A program made the position numbers and the translations under genes. The notes under the pieces are model-generated. The model had not been told where the DNA came from. It was given only the letters and a program-made list of their open reading frames with translations, and ran no database searches. 64,000 bases of DNA from Pseudactinotalea suaedae (GTDB lineage Bacteria; Actinomycetota; Actinomycetes; Actinomycetales; Beutenbergiaceae). Position 1 is the stretch's first letter. Every line of letters begins with the position of its first letter. Where the stretch lies: assembly GCF_009733815.1 (NCBI RefSeq), contig NZ_WNXY01000003.1, positions 372,001 through 436,000 of the forward strand, written 5' to 3'. This document shows, one piece after another, positions 47,423-55,334 of this stretch.

Positions 47423-48853
47423 TCACTCCGTCGACGCCCGCCGCAGGCCGCACGTGGCGGGCGCGTTCAGCACCGTCCCGTCGGCATCGAACCGTGACCC
47501 GTGCAGCGGGCAGTCCCAGGTCTGCTCCGCGTCGTTCCACTTCACCTTCCCGCCGAGGTGCGTGCACACGCGCGACAACCCGTCGGGTGCCGCGGCCGGC
47601 TCGGCGCGGTGTGCGGCGTCCAGGCGCATCCACCCCCGCGCCATCTCCACGGCCACGGACGCGTTGAACCGGGCGAAGGTTCCCAGGCCCGCCAGCTCGG
47701 ACCGACGCCACGGCTCGTAGATCGCCGCCCAGTCCAACCGCCCGCCCGTGACCCGAGCGGCCAGCGCCATGGCGCCGGCGACCCCGTTGGTCATGCCCCA
47801 CTTGGCGAAACCACCGGCGACCAGCAGGTGCTCGGTACCGGGCTGGAGCGGCCCGGCGAACGGCAACCCGTGGGACGTGGAGTGGTCCTGCGCCGACCAG
47901 GCGTGGGTCTCCTCCGCCTGCGGCCACCACCGCCGGGTCCAGTCGCGGAGCTGGTCCAGGTGCTCGCGCTCCGAACGCGTCCGCCCCGTCGTGTGGCCGG
48001 CACCGCCGACCAGCAGCAGCTTGTCGTCCCCGCGTCGGGCCTCTCGCAGCGACCGGCTGGGCTGCTCGGCCGACAGGTACATCCCCGACGGCGGAGCCAC
48101 CACGCCGCGGAACGCCATCAGGTACGAGCGGCGCGCCTCCATCCGTGCGAAGTAGCCGCCGCGGTCGAGGATGGGCATGCCGGTGGCGAGCACCACGCGG
48201 TCCGCCTGCACCACGCCGGAGTCGGTCTCGATCAGCGCCGGCTGGTCGCCGCTGACCCGGAGCGCGCGCACGCCCTCGTGCACGGTCGCGCCGTGCGCAC
48301 GTGCCTCACGGACGAGCGCATGAGCCACCGCGACCGGGTCGGTCTGCAGCTGCTCGCTCAGCTGGACCCCGCCCCGGTGGCCGAACGGGAGATCGAGCTC
48401 GGGAACCCAGGTCACCGGTAGCCCGGCATCCCGGGCGAGCGCGAGCTCCTGCCGTGCCTGTCGCTCCCCCTGGTCGCTCACGGCGAAGGTGACGGCGTCA
48501 CGGCTCTGCACGGGGACGCCGGCGGTCTCGCAGAAGCCGGACAGCCACTCCTGGGCCGCGCGGTTGGCCTCGACGTAGGTGCCGATCACCGAGGGCGGGT
48601 GGTGGCGAGCGATCGTCGAGAAGGTCGTTCCCTGCAGGAGGCTGACCTTGGCGGTGCTGGCACCTGTGGTGCTCCCGGCCACGGTGCGCGCCTCCAGCAC
48701 GGCGACCGAGAGGCCGGCCCTCGCCAGCAGCACGGCTGTCGTCAGGCCGGTGATGCCGGCGCCGACGACGGCGACCTCGACACGGCTCGGCACAGCGGTG
48801 CCGTCGGTCTCGGCTCGGTTCGCAGCCTCGTGCCACAGTGTCTGACGCGTCAT
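47423..48853 (-). CDS. FAD-dependent oxidoreductase with C-terminal Rieske domain
   Basis: This 476-aa protein has an N-terminal DAO-type FAD domain. VAVVGAGITGLTTAVLLARA is the dinucleotide-binding motif (about residues 27-46), with the Glu of LEART closing it. The C-terminal 2Fe-2S Rieske domain (about 430-470) has CTHLGG and CPLHGSRF, the two Cys-x-His pairs. The combination occurs in YhfW/amine-oxidase-like proteins of many bacteria; the substrate is not known. The ATG at 48853 is a normal start. It appears to be transcribed alone. Confidence 0.9.
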   Translation of the reverse strand: MTRQTLWHEAANRAETDGTAVPSRVEVAVVGAGITGLTTAVLLARAGLSVAVLEARTVAGSTTGASTAKVSLLQGTTFSTIARHHPPSVIGTYVEANRAAQEWLSGFCETAGVPVQSRDAVTFAVSDQGERQARQELALARDAGLPVTWVPELDLPFGHRGGVQLSEQLQTDPVAVAHALVREARAHGATVHEGVRALRVSGDQPALIETDSGVVQADRVVLATGMPILDRGGYFARMEARRSYLMAFRGVVAPPSGMYLSAEQPSRSLREARRGDDKLLLVGGAGHTTGRTRSEREHLDQLRDWTRRWWPQAEETHAWSAQDHSTSHGLPFAGPLQPGTEHLLVAGGFAKWGMTNGVAGAMALAARVTGGRLDWAAIYEPWRRSELAGLGTFARFNASVAVEMARGWMRLDAAHRAEPAAAPDGLSRVCTHLGGKVKWNDAEQTWDCPLHGSRFDADGTVLNAPATCGLRRASTE

Positions 48854-48961
48854 GACGACCTCCCACGCTCACGCCGGCTGGGCGCGCTCACCCGGCGGGC
48901 GAACGCCTGCCGAAGCATCCCAGCCGGACAGCAGTCGGTACCCGCTTCGAGGGCAGGCGAT

Positions 48962-49570
48962 TCACTCGCCTTCCGCCGGACCCTCGCGCAGCAGCGCGAT
49001 GCTGCCCTCCTGGTCGAGCACGGGCTGACGCAGCTCGTCGGTGAGGAACTCGAGCATGGCCTCCGAGAGCGTCGGGTTCTCCGAGGCGATCACGTCACCG
49101 GCGATCGCCACGTGGAGATCGTGGGCGAACGCGGCCATGGCGGTCTCGGCTACGCAGCTGTGCGTGGACACGCCGCCGATCAGCAGATGGCTCACCTGCA
49201 GCTCGGTGAGGATCTCGCGCAACCGGGTGCCGTGGAAGGCGTCGTCGCGCGTTTTCGTCACGTCGAGACCACCCTCGGTGTCGAGCGCGTCCACGTAGCT
49301 GGCCTGCGCGGTACCCGGGAACGCGAAGCCCTCGTCGTCGGCCAGCATGTTGACGGTCCACGTCGACTTGTCCCGATCGTGCTCGGTGCGGACCAGCACC
49401 ACCGGCCGGTCGGCCTCTCGCGCCGCCACGACGAGCTCGTTGGCCCGCTCGATCAACTCATCCTTCACCTCGTCGAGCTCGGGGGCCTCGAAGTAGGCGT
49501 TCTGCAGGTCCACGAGCAGCAGCGCGACTCCGGTGTGCCGGCTCGCGCCGCCGCTCACCTCTTCCACCAC
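48962..49570 (-). CDS. Isochorismatase family cysteine hydrolase
   Basis: This 202-aa alpha/beta hydrolase is of the isochorismatase/nicotinamidase superfamily. The catalytic triad is visible: Asp21 in LLLVDLQNAYF, Lys106 in VTKTRDDAF and Cys139 in GVSTHSCVAETA. The zinc-binding DxHxxxH of nicotinamidases is not seen, so nicotinamidase activity is uncertain. Its start lies inside the last 16 bp of nadE (overlap 49555-49570), so the two are coupled, which hints at a place in NAD or pyridine metabolism but does not show it. Confidence 0.87.
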   Translation of the reverse strand: MVEEVSGGASRHTGVALLLVDLQNAYFEAPELDEVKDELIERANELVVAAREADRPVVLVRTEHDRDKSTWTVNMLADDEGFAFPGTAQASYVDALDTEGGLDVTKTRDDAFHGTRLREILTELQVSHLLIGGVSTHSCVAETAMAAFAHDLHVAIAGDVIASENPTLSEAMLEFLTDELRQPVLDQEGSIALLREGPAEGE

Positions 49571-50385
49571 GTGTCCAGCGGGGTGACCGGCGTCGTCCGC
49601 TTGTGGCGCGTGCGGCGCCAGGCTGCCTCGATGCGCTCGGCGACCTCGTCGGGCACCTCCCGACCCTCGACGTAGGCGTCGATGTGCTCGTAGGAGATGC
49701 CGAGCTCGGCCTCGTCGGACCGGCCCGGGATGTCGTCGAGAAGGTCGGCCGTCGGTTCCTTGGCCCAGAGCCGCTCCGGCCCACCGATGGCACGCAGCAC
49801 CGCCCGGTTCTGACCCTTGTCGAGCCCGTAGAGCGGGAGCACGTCGGCGGCGCCGTCGCCGAACTTGGTGAAGAAGCCGGTCACCGACTCGGATCCGTGA
49901 TCGGTACCGATCACCAGGAGCCCGCGGTCGCCCGCGAGCGCGTACTGGGCGACCATGCGCAACCGTGCCTTCGTGTTGCCCTTGGTGAAGTCGGAGATCG
50001 GCTGGCCCGTCGACGTCAGGTACTCCGACTCGAACGCATCGACGGCGGTGCCCACGTTGAAGGTGACCACCTCGTCGGGCGCCACGAACGCGACGGCCGC
50101 CTGGGCGTCGTCCTCGTCGAGCTGCACGCGGTAGGGCAGCCGCACGCCCACGAAGACGGCGTCACCTCCCTCGGCGCGGCGCCGCTCGACCGCAAGCTGG
50201 GCCAGACGACCGGCGAGGGTGGAGTCCAATCCCCCGGAGATCCCCAGCACATAGCCGCGAGCCCCCGTCGCGGCGAGGTAGTCGTTCAAGAACGACACCC
50301 GGTGCTCGGCCTCCGCCGCTGGATCGATCTCGGGCGCGACGCCCATCTCCTCGACGATCACCCGCTGTACCTCACGCATGCGCAC
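49555..50385 (-). CDS. nadE: NAD+ synthase, ammonia-dependent
   Basis: This 276-aa protein has the PP-loop GISGGLDSTLAGRLA (about residues 48-62). Also present are the NAD synthetase motifs FTKGNTKARLRMVAQYALAG, VIGTDHGSESVTGFFTKFGD and ADVLPLYGLDKGQNRAVLRA. It lacks the glutaminase domain and so uses ammonia to amidate deamido-NAD. The ATG at 50385 is followed two codons later by another possible ATG start. It is the first gene of a pair with the overlapping cysteine hydrolase. Confidence 0.94.
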   Translation of the reverse strand: MRMREVQRVIVEEMGVAPEIDPAAEAEHRVSFLNDYLAATGARGYVLGISGGLDSTLAGRLAQLAVERRRAEGGDAVFVGVRLPYRVQLDEDDAQAAVAFVAPDEVVTFNVGTAVDAFESEYLTSTGQPISDFTKGNTKARLRMVAQYALAGDRGLLVIGTDHGSESVTGFFTKFGDGAADVLPLYGLDKGQNRAVLRAIGGPERLWAKEPTADLLDDIPGRSDEAELGISYEHIDAYVEGREVPDEVAERIEAAWRRTRHKRTTPVTPLDTWWKR

Positions 50386-50439
50386 ACGCTACGCCGCTCA
50401 CGCTCCGTCACGGGCGGAGGTGGTCCAGCAGCCATGCCT

Positions 50440-51114
50440 TCACTCCGAGCTGACCGAGCTCTCGTCGTGCGGTGCGCCCACGGGCTTCGACTCGGCGGAG
50501 CCGCGCTGTCGGAGATAGATGGACAGCGCCACCATGCTCCCGACGGCGAGGAACTCGGACTGCCAGTTCTGCAACGTCCGGTCCCAGAACTCCGGCTCGA
50601 CCAGGTACTCGGCCCAGCCGATCGCCGGCTCCCCGTGCGTGGCCTGCTCCGCGTTGTGCACCGTGAGCCCAGCCAACGACTGCAGCGACCAGGAGGCCAC
50701 GAACACGCCGCCCATCACCAGCAGCAGCGAGTTGGAGTACACGCTGCGGCGCCACCCGGCGGCCTTCGCCCAGGCCGGTGACTCCGGCCTGGCGTGCTCA
50801 CCGAGCAGCTGTTGCTCCTCGGAGCCGGTCCCTTCGTCCCCCGGCTTCTTCGACTCCGGTGAGCCATGCTGGACCAACCACACCGTGGCGGCGATGAACA
50901 AGAAGAACTGCAGGTACTCGGACTGCCAGTTCTCGGCGACGTCGACGACGAACGCCGAGCTGGACACGAAGCTCCACCAGCTGATACCGGGCTCGCCGTG
51001 GGCCGCCTGGTCCGCGTTGAAGACCAGATGTCCCGCGATCGACTGGCCGGCCAGCGCCAGCAGGAAGATCGCGGCGAAGAAGATGCTCAGGCCGTGGTCG
51101 CGGAACCGCTTCAT
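50440..51114 (-). CDS. DUF6766 family membrane protein with internal duplication
   Basis: This 224-aa protein is made of two similar halves, each with membrane helices and the same landmarks. One half has LALAGQSIAGHLVFNADQA, AAHGEPGISWWSF and ENWQSEYLQFF. The other half has SLQSLAGLTVHNAEQA, ATHGEPAIGWAEY and QNWQSEFLAVG. A charged loop of about 30 residues joins them. The function of DUF6766 is unknown. The ATG at 51114 overlaps the stop of a small 27-aa ORF as ATGA, and a longer in-frame start is not needed. Confidence 0.83.
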   Translation of the reverse strand: MKRFRDHGLSIFFAAIFLLALAGQSIAGHLVFNADQAAHGEPGISWWSFVSSSAFVVDVAENWQSEYLQFFLFIAATVWLVQHGSPESKKPGDEGTGSEEQQLLGEHARPESPAWAKAAGWRRSVYSNSLLLVMGGVFVASWSLQSLAGLTVHNAEQATHGEPAIGWAEYLVEPEFWDRTLQNWQSEFLAVGSMVALSIYLRQRGSAESKPVGAPHDESSVSSE

Positions 51115-51194
51115 CGCCCGGTCACCACGATGGCCACCATCGCGCCCAGACCCAGGACGAGGACCGCGCACCAGAACGTCATCACCGCTCTCAT
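51111..51194 (-). CDS. Possible 27-aa single-helix membrane peptide coupled to DUF6766
   Basis: A short open frame encodes a peptide whose middle (WCAVLVLGLGAMVAIVV) is one membrane helix with a basic end. Its stop overlaps the DUF6766 ATG by 4 bp (51111-51114). A GGAGG lies about 15 bases before the first ATG, which is rather far; an internal ATG four codons in is an alternative start. Coupling and composition support it; conservation cannot be checked here. Confidence 0.42.
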   Translation of the reverse strand: MRAVMTFWCAVLVLGLGAMVAIVVTGR

Positions 51195-51257
51195 GGGCCT
51201 GACGCTAGACCTCCGAGGTGCGACGAGGCACGCGCGACCCTTCGATGTTGTTGACTC

Positions 51258-52115
51258 GTGCACATGTCCTCCGTCGCCGCGGGCCTTCGCTGCCTGACCC
51301 TGAACGTCCTCGGACCCGCGAACCCGGACTGGGAGCGGCGCAGCCGGCTGATCGGAGCCGAGCTGCGTGCGCAGCAGGCCGACGTCGTCGCCCTCCAGGA
51401 GGTGCCGACCGACGAACGGCTCGACGAGCTGCTCGGACCGGGGTACCACGTCACCCCGTTCTCGCAGACGAGCGAGGACGGGACCGGTGGGGTGCTGGCC
51501 ACCCGGGCCGAGCACCGTGTCCTGGAGGAGATCGGGCAGGGCACCCCCGAGAACGGGCAGGACCTGCCCTGGTACGCGACGCTGGTCGTCGAGCTGGAGT
51601 CCTCGGTCGGATCGTTGGTGGTGGCGCACCACAAGCCGAGCTGGCCCTTCCCGCTGGAGGTCGAGCGCGAGCAGCAGGCGCTCCGAGCCGCATCGGCGGT
51701 CGAGCGCTGGGCGGGCGATCGCCCTGCCGTCGTGCTCGGCGACTTCGACGCCACCCCGGACTCCGCCAGCATGCAGCTCTGGCGCGGCCGCCGCTCGCTG
51801 GAGGATGTCAGCGTCTGCTACCAGGACGCGTGGGAGACCGTGCGGGGCGACGAACCGGGCCTGACCTTCACCTCGGAGAACCCGCTGGTGCGAGCGGGTG
51901 AGGTCGCGACGGCCATCTCGCGTCGCATCGACTACGTCCTCGTGCGTGCCGGTCGGCACGGGCCGATGCTGCAGGTCGTCGACTGCCGCCGCCTGCTCGA
52001 CCATCCGGTGGAGGGGGTCTGGGCCAGCGACCACTTCGGCGTCGTCGCCGACCTGGCGCTGCCCCACCACCCTCCGGGCAGCTGGGCCGACTACCCGGCG
52101 GCCGAGCCCGGATAG
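51258..52115 (+). CDS. Endonuclease/exonuclease/phosphatase family protein
   Basis: This 285-aa protein has the EEP fold: LRCLTLNVLGPANPDW with the metal-site Asn (about residue 16), DVVALQEVP with the catalytic Glu, LVVAHHKPSWPF, VVLGDFDATPDSASMQ with Asp/Asn-type active-site residues, and ASDHFGVVADL with the Asp-His pair at the end. It could be a phosphatase, phosphodiesterase or nuclease; no signal peptide is seen. A GTG at 51258 or an ATG two codons later are both possible starts. It is divergent from the DUF6766 gene. Confidence 0.87.
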   Translation: MHMSSVAAGLRCLTLNVLGPANPDWERRSRLIGAELRAQQADVVALQEVPTDERLDELLGPGYHVTPFSQTSEDGTGGVLATRAEHRVLEEIGQGTPENGQDLPWYATLVVELESSVGSLVVAHHKPSWPFPLEVEREQQALRAASAVERWAGDRPAVVLGDFDATPDSASMQLWRGRRSLEDVSVCYQDAWETVRGDEPGLTFTSENPLVRAGEVATAISRRIDYVLVRAGRHGPMLQVVDCRRLLDHPVEGVWASDHFGVVADLALPHHPPGSWADYPAAEPG

Positions 52116-52192
52116 TCGCGACCGCGACGAGGGTCTCCGGCGCGCCTGCTCCCGTGCGGCTCACGGCATGAAACCGAACCGGATGGGAACCG

Positions 52193-53167
52193 GTGGCCAT
52201 GTCCTTGACCTTGGGTTACTTCCTGTCCTGTGAAGAGTACGGTCCGGCCGAGCTGGTCGAGCAGGCGGTCGCCGCCGAGCGCGCCGGGTTCGACGCGCTG
52301 TGGATCAGCGATCACTTCCATCCCTGGAACGACGAGCAGGGTCAGTCCCCGTTCGTCTGGGGTGTGATCGGGGCGCTGAGCCAGGCCTGCTCCCTGCCCG
52401 TCACGACCGCGGTGACGTGTCCGACGATGCGCATCCACCCGGCCGTGATCGCCCAGGCCGCCGCGACCGCAGCCGTCCAGCTGCGTGGCGGCTTCCGGCT
52501 GGGCGTCGGCACCGGTGAGGCCCTGAACGAGCACGTGCTCGGCGACGTGTGGCCCGCCCACGCCGTCCGGGCCGAGATGCTCGAGGAGGCCATCGCGCTG
52601 ATCCGGCGCCTCTGGGAGGGCGACGCGGTCACCACGCGAGGACAGCACTACGAGGTGAGCGACGCACGCATCTACACCCTCCCCGACGAGCCGATCCCGA
52701 TCTACGTGAGCGCGTTCGGGCCCACCGCCCTCGAGCTCGCCGGGCGGATCGGTGACGGCTTCGTCACGACCTCGCCGGCGGCGGACGACGTCCAGCGCTT
52801 CAAGGAGCTCTCCGGCGGCAAGCCCGCCCAGGGCGGCGTGAAGGTGGCGTGGGCCGACTCCGAGGCCGAGGGCATCGACTACGCGCACCGGCTCTGGGCC
52901 AACTCCGGCCTGCCGGGCGAGCTCTCGCAGGTGCTGCCCTCCGTGCAGCACTTCGCGCAGGCGAGCGAGCTCGTGACGCGGGACGCCACCGCCCAGAGCA
53001 TCGTCGCCGGCCCGGACGTGGACCGCCACGTCGAGCAGCTGGAGCAGTACGTGCAGGCAGGCTTCGACGAGGTGTACGTCGCCAACATGGGCCCGCAGTA
53101 CCTGGAGATGATCGAGGCCTACGGACGTGACGTCCTGCCCCGGATCCGCGAGAACGCCGGGCGGTGA
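52193..53167 (+). CDS. F420-dependent LLM class oxidoreductase (TIGR03557 type)
   Basis: This 324-aa luciferase-fold protein matches the TIGR03557 group that uses coenzyme F420. LGYFLSCEEYGPAELVEQAV begins it, ALWISDHFHPWNDEQGQSPF follows, and GGFRLGVGTGEALNEHVLGD is the F420/phosphate region. These recall F420-dependent glucose-6-phosphate dehydrogenase and relatives. It implies the organism makes F420. Substrate is unknown. The start may be GTG 52193 or ATG 52199. It is followed by the LEA-like operon 93 bp later. Confidence 0.87.
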   Translation: MAMSLTLGYFLSCEEYGPAELVEQAVAAERAGFDALWISDHFHPWNDEQGQSPFVWGVIGALSQACSLPVTTAVTCPTMRIHPAVIAQAAATAAVQLRGGFRLGVGTGEALNEHVLGDVWPAHAVRAEMLEEAIALIRRLWEGDAVTTRGQHYEVSDARIYTLPDEPIPIYVSAFGPTALELAGRIGDGFVTTSPAADDVQRFKELSGGKPAQGGVKVAWADSEAEGIDYAHRLWANSGLPGELSQVLPSVQHFAQASELVTRDATAQSIVAGPDVDRHVEQLEQYVQAGFDEVYVANMGPQYLEMIEAYGRDVLPRIRENAGR

Positions 53168-53260
53168 TCGTCCCTCCCACCCTCGCACCCTCGCATCTGG
53201 ACGCGTTCGCATGCATCAACCACCCCGCGAAGGGGAACCGGAGATGACCGACAGGAAGGC

Positions 53261-54211
53261 ATGACCATGACTGACGAGAACCGATACGAGAGCTCGAGCC
53301 CCGCCGGTGTGGCGCCCCCGACGTACCCGCCCGCCACCACGACGGGACCGACCTCCAGCACCACGTCGACCTCCAGCACCACGTCGACCTCCGCTGGCCA
53401 GAGCAGCGGGACCGACGCCGCCAAGGACGAGGCCGGCCAGCTCGCCGACCAGGCCAAGGGCAGCGCGCAGGAGGTCGCCGGCGCGGCCGCCGACAAGGCG
53501 GGCGAGGTCGCCGAGACGGCCAAGGACCAGGCGAAAGAAACCCTCACCGAGGCCAAGAACCAGGCGCGTGACCTGTACGAGCAGGGCCGCCAGCAGGTCT
53601 CTGAGCAGGCCGGTGCCCAGCAGCAGCGCCTTGCCGGTGGCATGCGTTCGGTCTCCTCGGAGCTGTCGGCGATGGCCGAGAGCAGCGAGAACCCGGGGCT
53701 GGCCACCGCGCTCGCACGGCAGCTGGGCCAGCAGCTGGAGAGCGCCGGAGACTGGCTCGAGCAGCGTGAGCCGGCCCAGGTGCTGGACGAGGTCTCCCGC
53801 TACGCGCGGAAGCACCCGGTCACCTTCATGGCGATCGCAGCGGGTCTCGGTCTGCTCGCAGGCCGGGTCGCGCGCAGCGCCAAGGACGCCAGCAGCGACT
53901 CCTCCGGAGGCGGTGCAGGCGCCAGCGGCTCAGCGGGGTCCGGCACCGCCGGCACCGGGTCCTACGGGACCCCGGCGCCTCAGCCCTACGGCACCTCGTA
54001 CGGCACGACCGGCGGCCAGCCCTACGGCACCACCAGCACCGCGTACGGCACCACGGGCGGCCAGCCCTACGGCACCACCGGCACCCAGCCGTACGGCTCA
54101 CCGGCAACCTCCGGCTCGTCGCAGGAGGGGCCGCTCGCGGGAGCTCCCGGCGCGATGGGAGACACCGGCGCGGTCGCACCGGCCACCGCACATCCGGACG
54201 ATCGTTCATGA
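53261..54211 (+). CDS. LEA-like/coiled-coil stress protein with YGTT repeats
   Basis: This 316-aa protein has four parts. Residues 1-50 are Thr/Ser/Pro-rich and include a tandem TSS repeat. Residues 50-115 are an Ala/Lys/Glu-rich amphipathic helix of late-embryogenesis-abundant type (AKDEAGQLADQAKGSAQEVA). Residues about 130-200 include a hydrophobic segment (HPVTFMAIAAGLGLLAGRVA). The last 110 residues are Gly/Ser/Tyr-rich with repeats of QPYGTT and GGQPYGTT. No enzyme motif is present. The ATG at 53261 has an upstream Shine-Dalgarno-like GGAG. Its stop overlaps the holin-like gene by 4 bp. A desiccation or membrane-stabilising role is inference. Confidence 0.8.
   Translation: MTMTDENRYESSSPAGVAPPTYPPATTTGPTSSTTSTSSTTSTSAGQSSGTDAAKDEAGQLADQAKGSAQEVAGAAADKAGEVAETAKDQAKETLTEAKNQARDLYEQGRQQVSEQAGAQQQRLAGGMRSVSSELSAMAESSENPGLATALARQLGQQLESAGDWLEQREPAQVLDEVSRYARKHPVTFMAIAAGLGLLAGRVARSAKDASSDSSGGGAGASGSAGSGTAGTGSYGTPAPQPYGTSYGTTGGQPYGTTSTAYGTTGGQPYGTTGTQPYGSPATSGSSQEGPLAGAPGAMGDTGAVAPATAHPDDRS
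53351..53392 (+). repeat. 18-bp tandem repeat inside the LEA-like gene
   Basis: The 18-bp unit ACCTCCAGCACCACGTCG is present twice with a partial third copy. The period is a multiple of three and encodes a Thr/Ser-rich linker, so it is an in-frame expansion within the gene and no separate element. Confidence 0.8.
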
Positions 54212-54663
54212 GCGCCGGACCCGACGCCTACCCGCCCCCGCCTGCCAGCACGCCGGCGTCCACCGCTGACGACCGCTCGTTGGGCGAGCTCTTCGGGGAG
54301 GTGACCGAGGACCTCTCGGTCTTGATGCGCCAGGAGGTGGCGCTCGCCAAGGCCGAGGTCCAGGAGTCGGCCAAGCGTGCCGGCAAGGGTGCAGGTCTGC
54401 TGGGTGGGGCCGCGGTGGCAGGCAACTTCGCGCTGCTGTTCGCGTCCCTGGCCCTGTGGTGGGCGCTCGGCGCCATGATCGGCGAGGGCGACGAGGTTCC
54501 CGCCCTCGGCTGGTCGGCGCTGATCGTGTGCGGCATCTGGGCACTCGTCGCGCTGGTGATGGCCATGAGAGGCAAGAAGTCGCTCGACTCCGTGGAGGGC
54601 GCTCCGCGGACCGCCGAGACAGTTCAGAAGATTCCGGACGCCATGAAAGGACATGACCGATGA
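54208..54663 (+). CDS. Phage-holin-like (Phage_holin_3_6/actinobacterial holin superfamily) membrane protein
   Basis: This 151-aa protein has a polar start (about 1-20), the segment RSLGELFGEVTEDLSVLMRQ, a helical stretch EVALAKAEVQESAKRAGKGA, and two membrane helices. It follows the actinobacterial holin-family pattern, in which most members are chromosomal and not lysis proteins. It overlaps the gene before and after it by 4 bp each (54208-54211, 54660-54663). Together with DUF3618 it forms a widespread actinobacterial gene pair of unknown role, probably envelope-related. Confidence 0.85.
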   Translation: MSAGPDAYPPPPASTPASTADDRSLGELFGEVTEDLSVLMRQEVALAKAEVQESAKRAGKGAGLLGGAAVAGNFALLFASLALWWALGAMIGEGDEVPALGWSALIVCGIWALVALVMAMRGKKSLDSVEGAPRTAETVQKIPDAMKGHDR

Positions 54664-55274
54664 GCACCGATCCCGACCGTATCCGCGCCGACATCGAGCG
54701 CACCCGATCCGAGCTCAGCAGCGATGTCGACGCTCTCACCGACAAGGTGAGCCCCGCTCGGGTGGCCGAGCGCCAGACCGACAAGCTGAAGTCGGCCGTC
54801 TCCGGCGTCAAGGACAAGGTGCTGGGGGTGGCGGATGACGCCCGCACCGCGACGTCCGACGCGGCGCACGCCGCGGCGGACGCCGTCAGCGACGCGCCGC
54901 ACTCCGCCAAGAGCAGCGCCAGCGGCAACCCGATGGCTGCCGGGCTCATCGCGTTCGGCGTGGGCCTGCTGGCGGCCTCGATGATCCCGTCCTCCCGCAA
55001 GGAGCAGCAGCTGCTGGAGCAGGCCAAGAGCTCCGACGCGGTGCAGGGCGCCGCCGAGCAGGCGAAGTCGCTCGCTCAGGAGATGGCAGGCGACATGAAG
55101 GAGCCCGCGATGGAGGCGATGGACGCCGTCAAGTCCACGGCCACCGAGGGCGCAGAGCAGGTGCGCGAGAGCGCCACCGAAGGCGCCGCCGAGGTCCGGT
55201 CGTCCGGGCAGCACGCGGCGGAGGACGTCAGCGAGCAGGTCGGTCAGTCGCGGGACCGGCTGCAGGGGTCCTGA
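54660..55274 (+). CDS. DUF3618 domain-containing protein
   Basis: This 204-aa protein begins with the DUF3618 signature DPDRIRADIERTRSELSSDV (about residues 4-23), then VDALTDKVSPARVAERQTDK. A hydrophobic segment GNPMAAGLIAFGVGLLAASM (about 98-117) is a single membrane helix. The C-terminal 85 residues form an Ala/Glu-rich coiled coil with AEQ and TEGA repeats. The domain typically accompanies holin-like proteins in actinobacteria; function is unknown. It is the last gene of the three-gene unit, before a strong terminator. Confidence 0.87.
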   Translation: MSTDPDRIRADIERTRSELSSDVDALTDKVSPARVAERQTDKLKSAVSGVKDKVLGVADDARTATSDAAHAAADAVSDAPHSAKSSASGNPMAAGLIAFGVGLLAASMIPSSRKEQQLLEQAKSSDAVQGAAEQAKSLAQEMAGDMKEPAMEAMDAVKSTATEGAEQVRESATEGAAEVRSSGQHAAEDVSEQVGQSRDRLQGS

Positions 55275-55281
55275 CCCCTCA

Positions 55282-55315
55282 CCCCGTGGGCCGGGCACCG
55301 GCCCACGGGGTTCCC
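55282..55315 (+). terminator. Strong hairpin terminator after the DUF3618 gene
   Basis: CCCCGTGGGCCGG (55282-55294) and CCGGCCCACGGGG (55298-55310) form a perfect 13-bp stem with a GCA loop, followed by TTCCC. The location, 8 bp after the DUF3618 stop, fits a terminator. Confidence 0.85.
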
Positions 55316-55334
55316 TCGTCGTGGAAGGTTCGAG

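Noticed and set aside
53351-53392. Possible CRISPR or satellite array
   Set aside because: Only 2.3 copies of an 18-bp unit without spacers, in frame within a coding gene.
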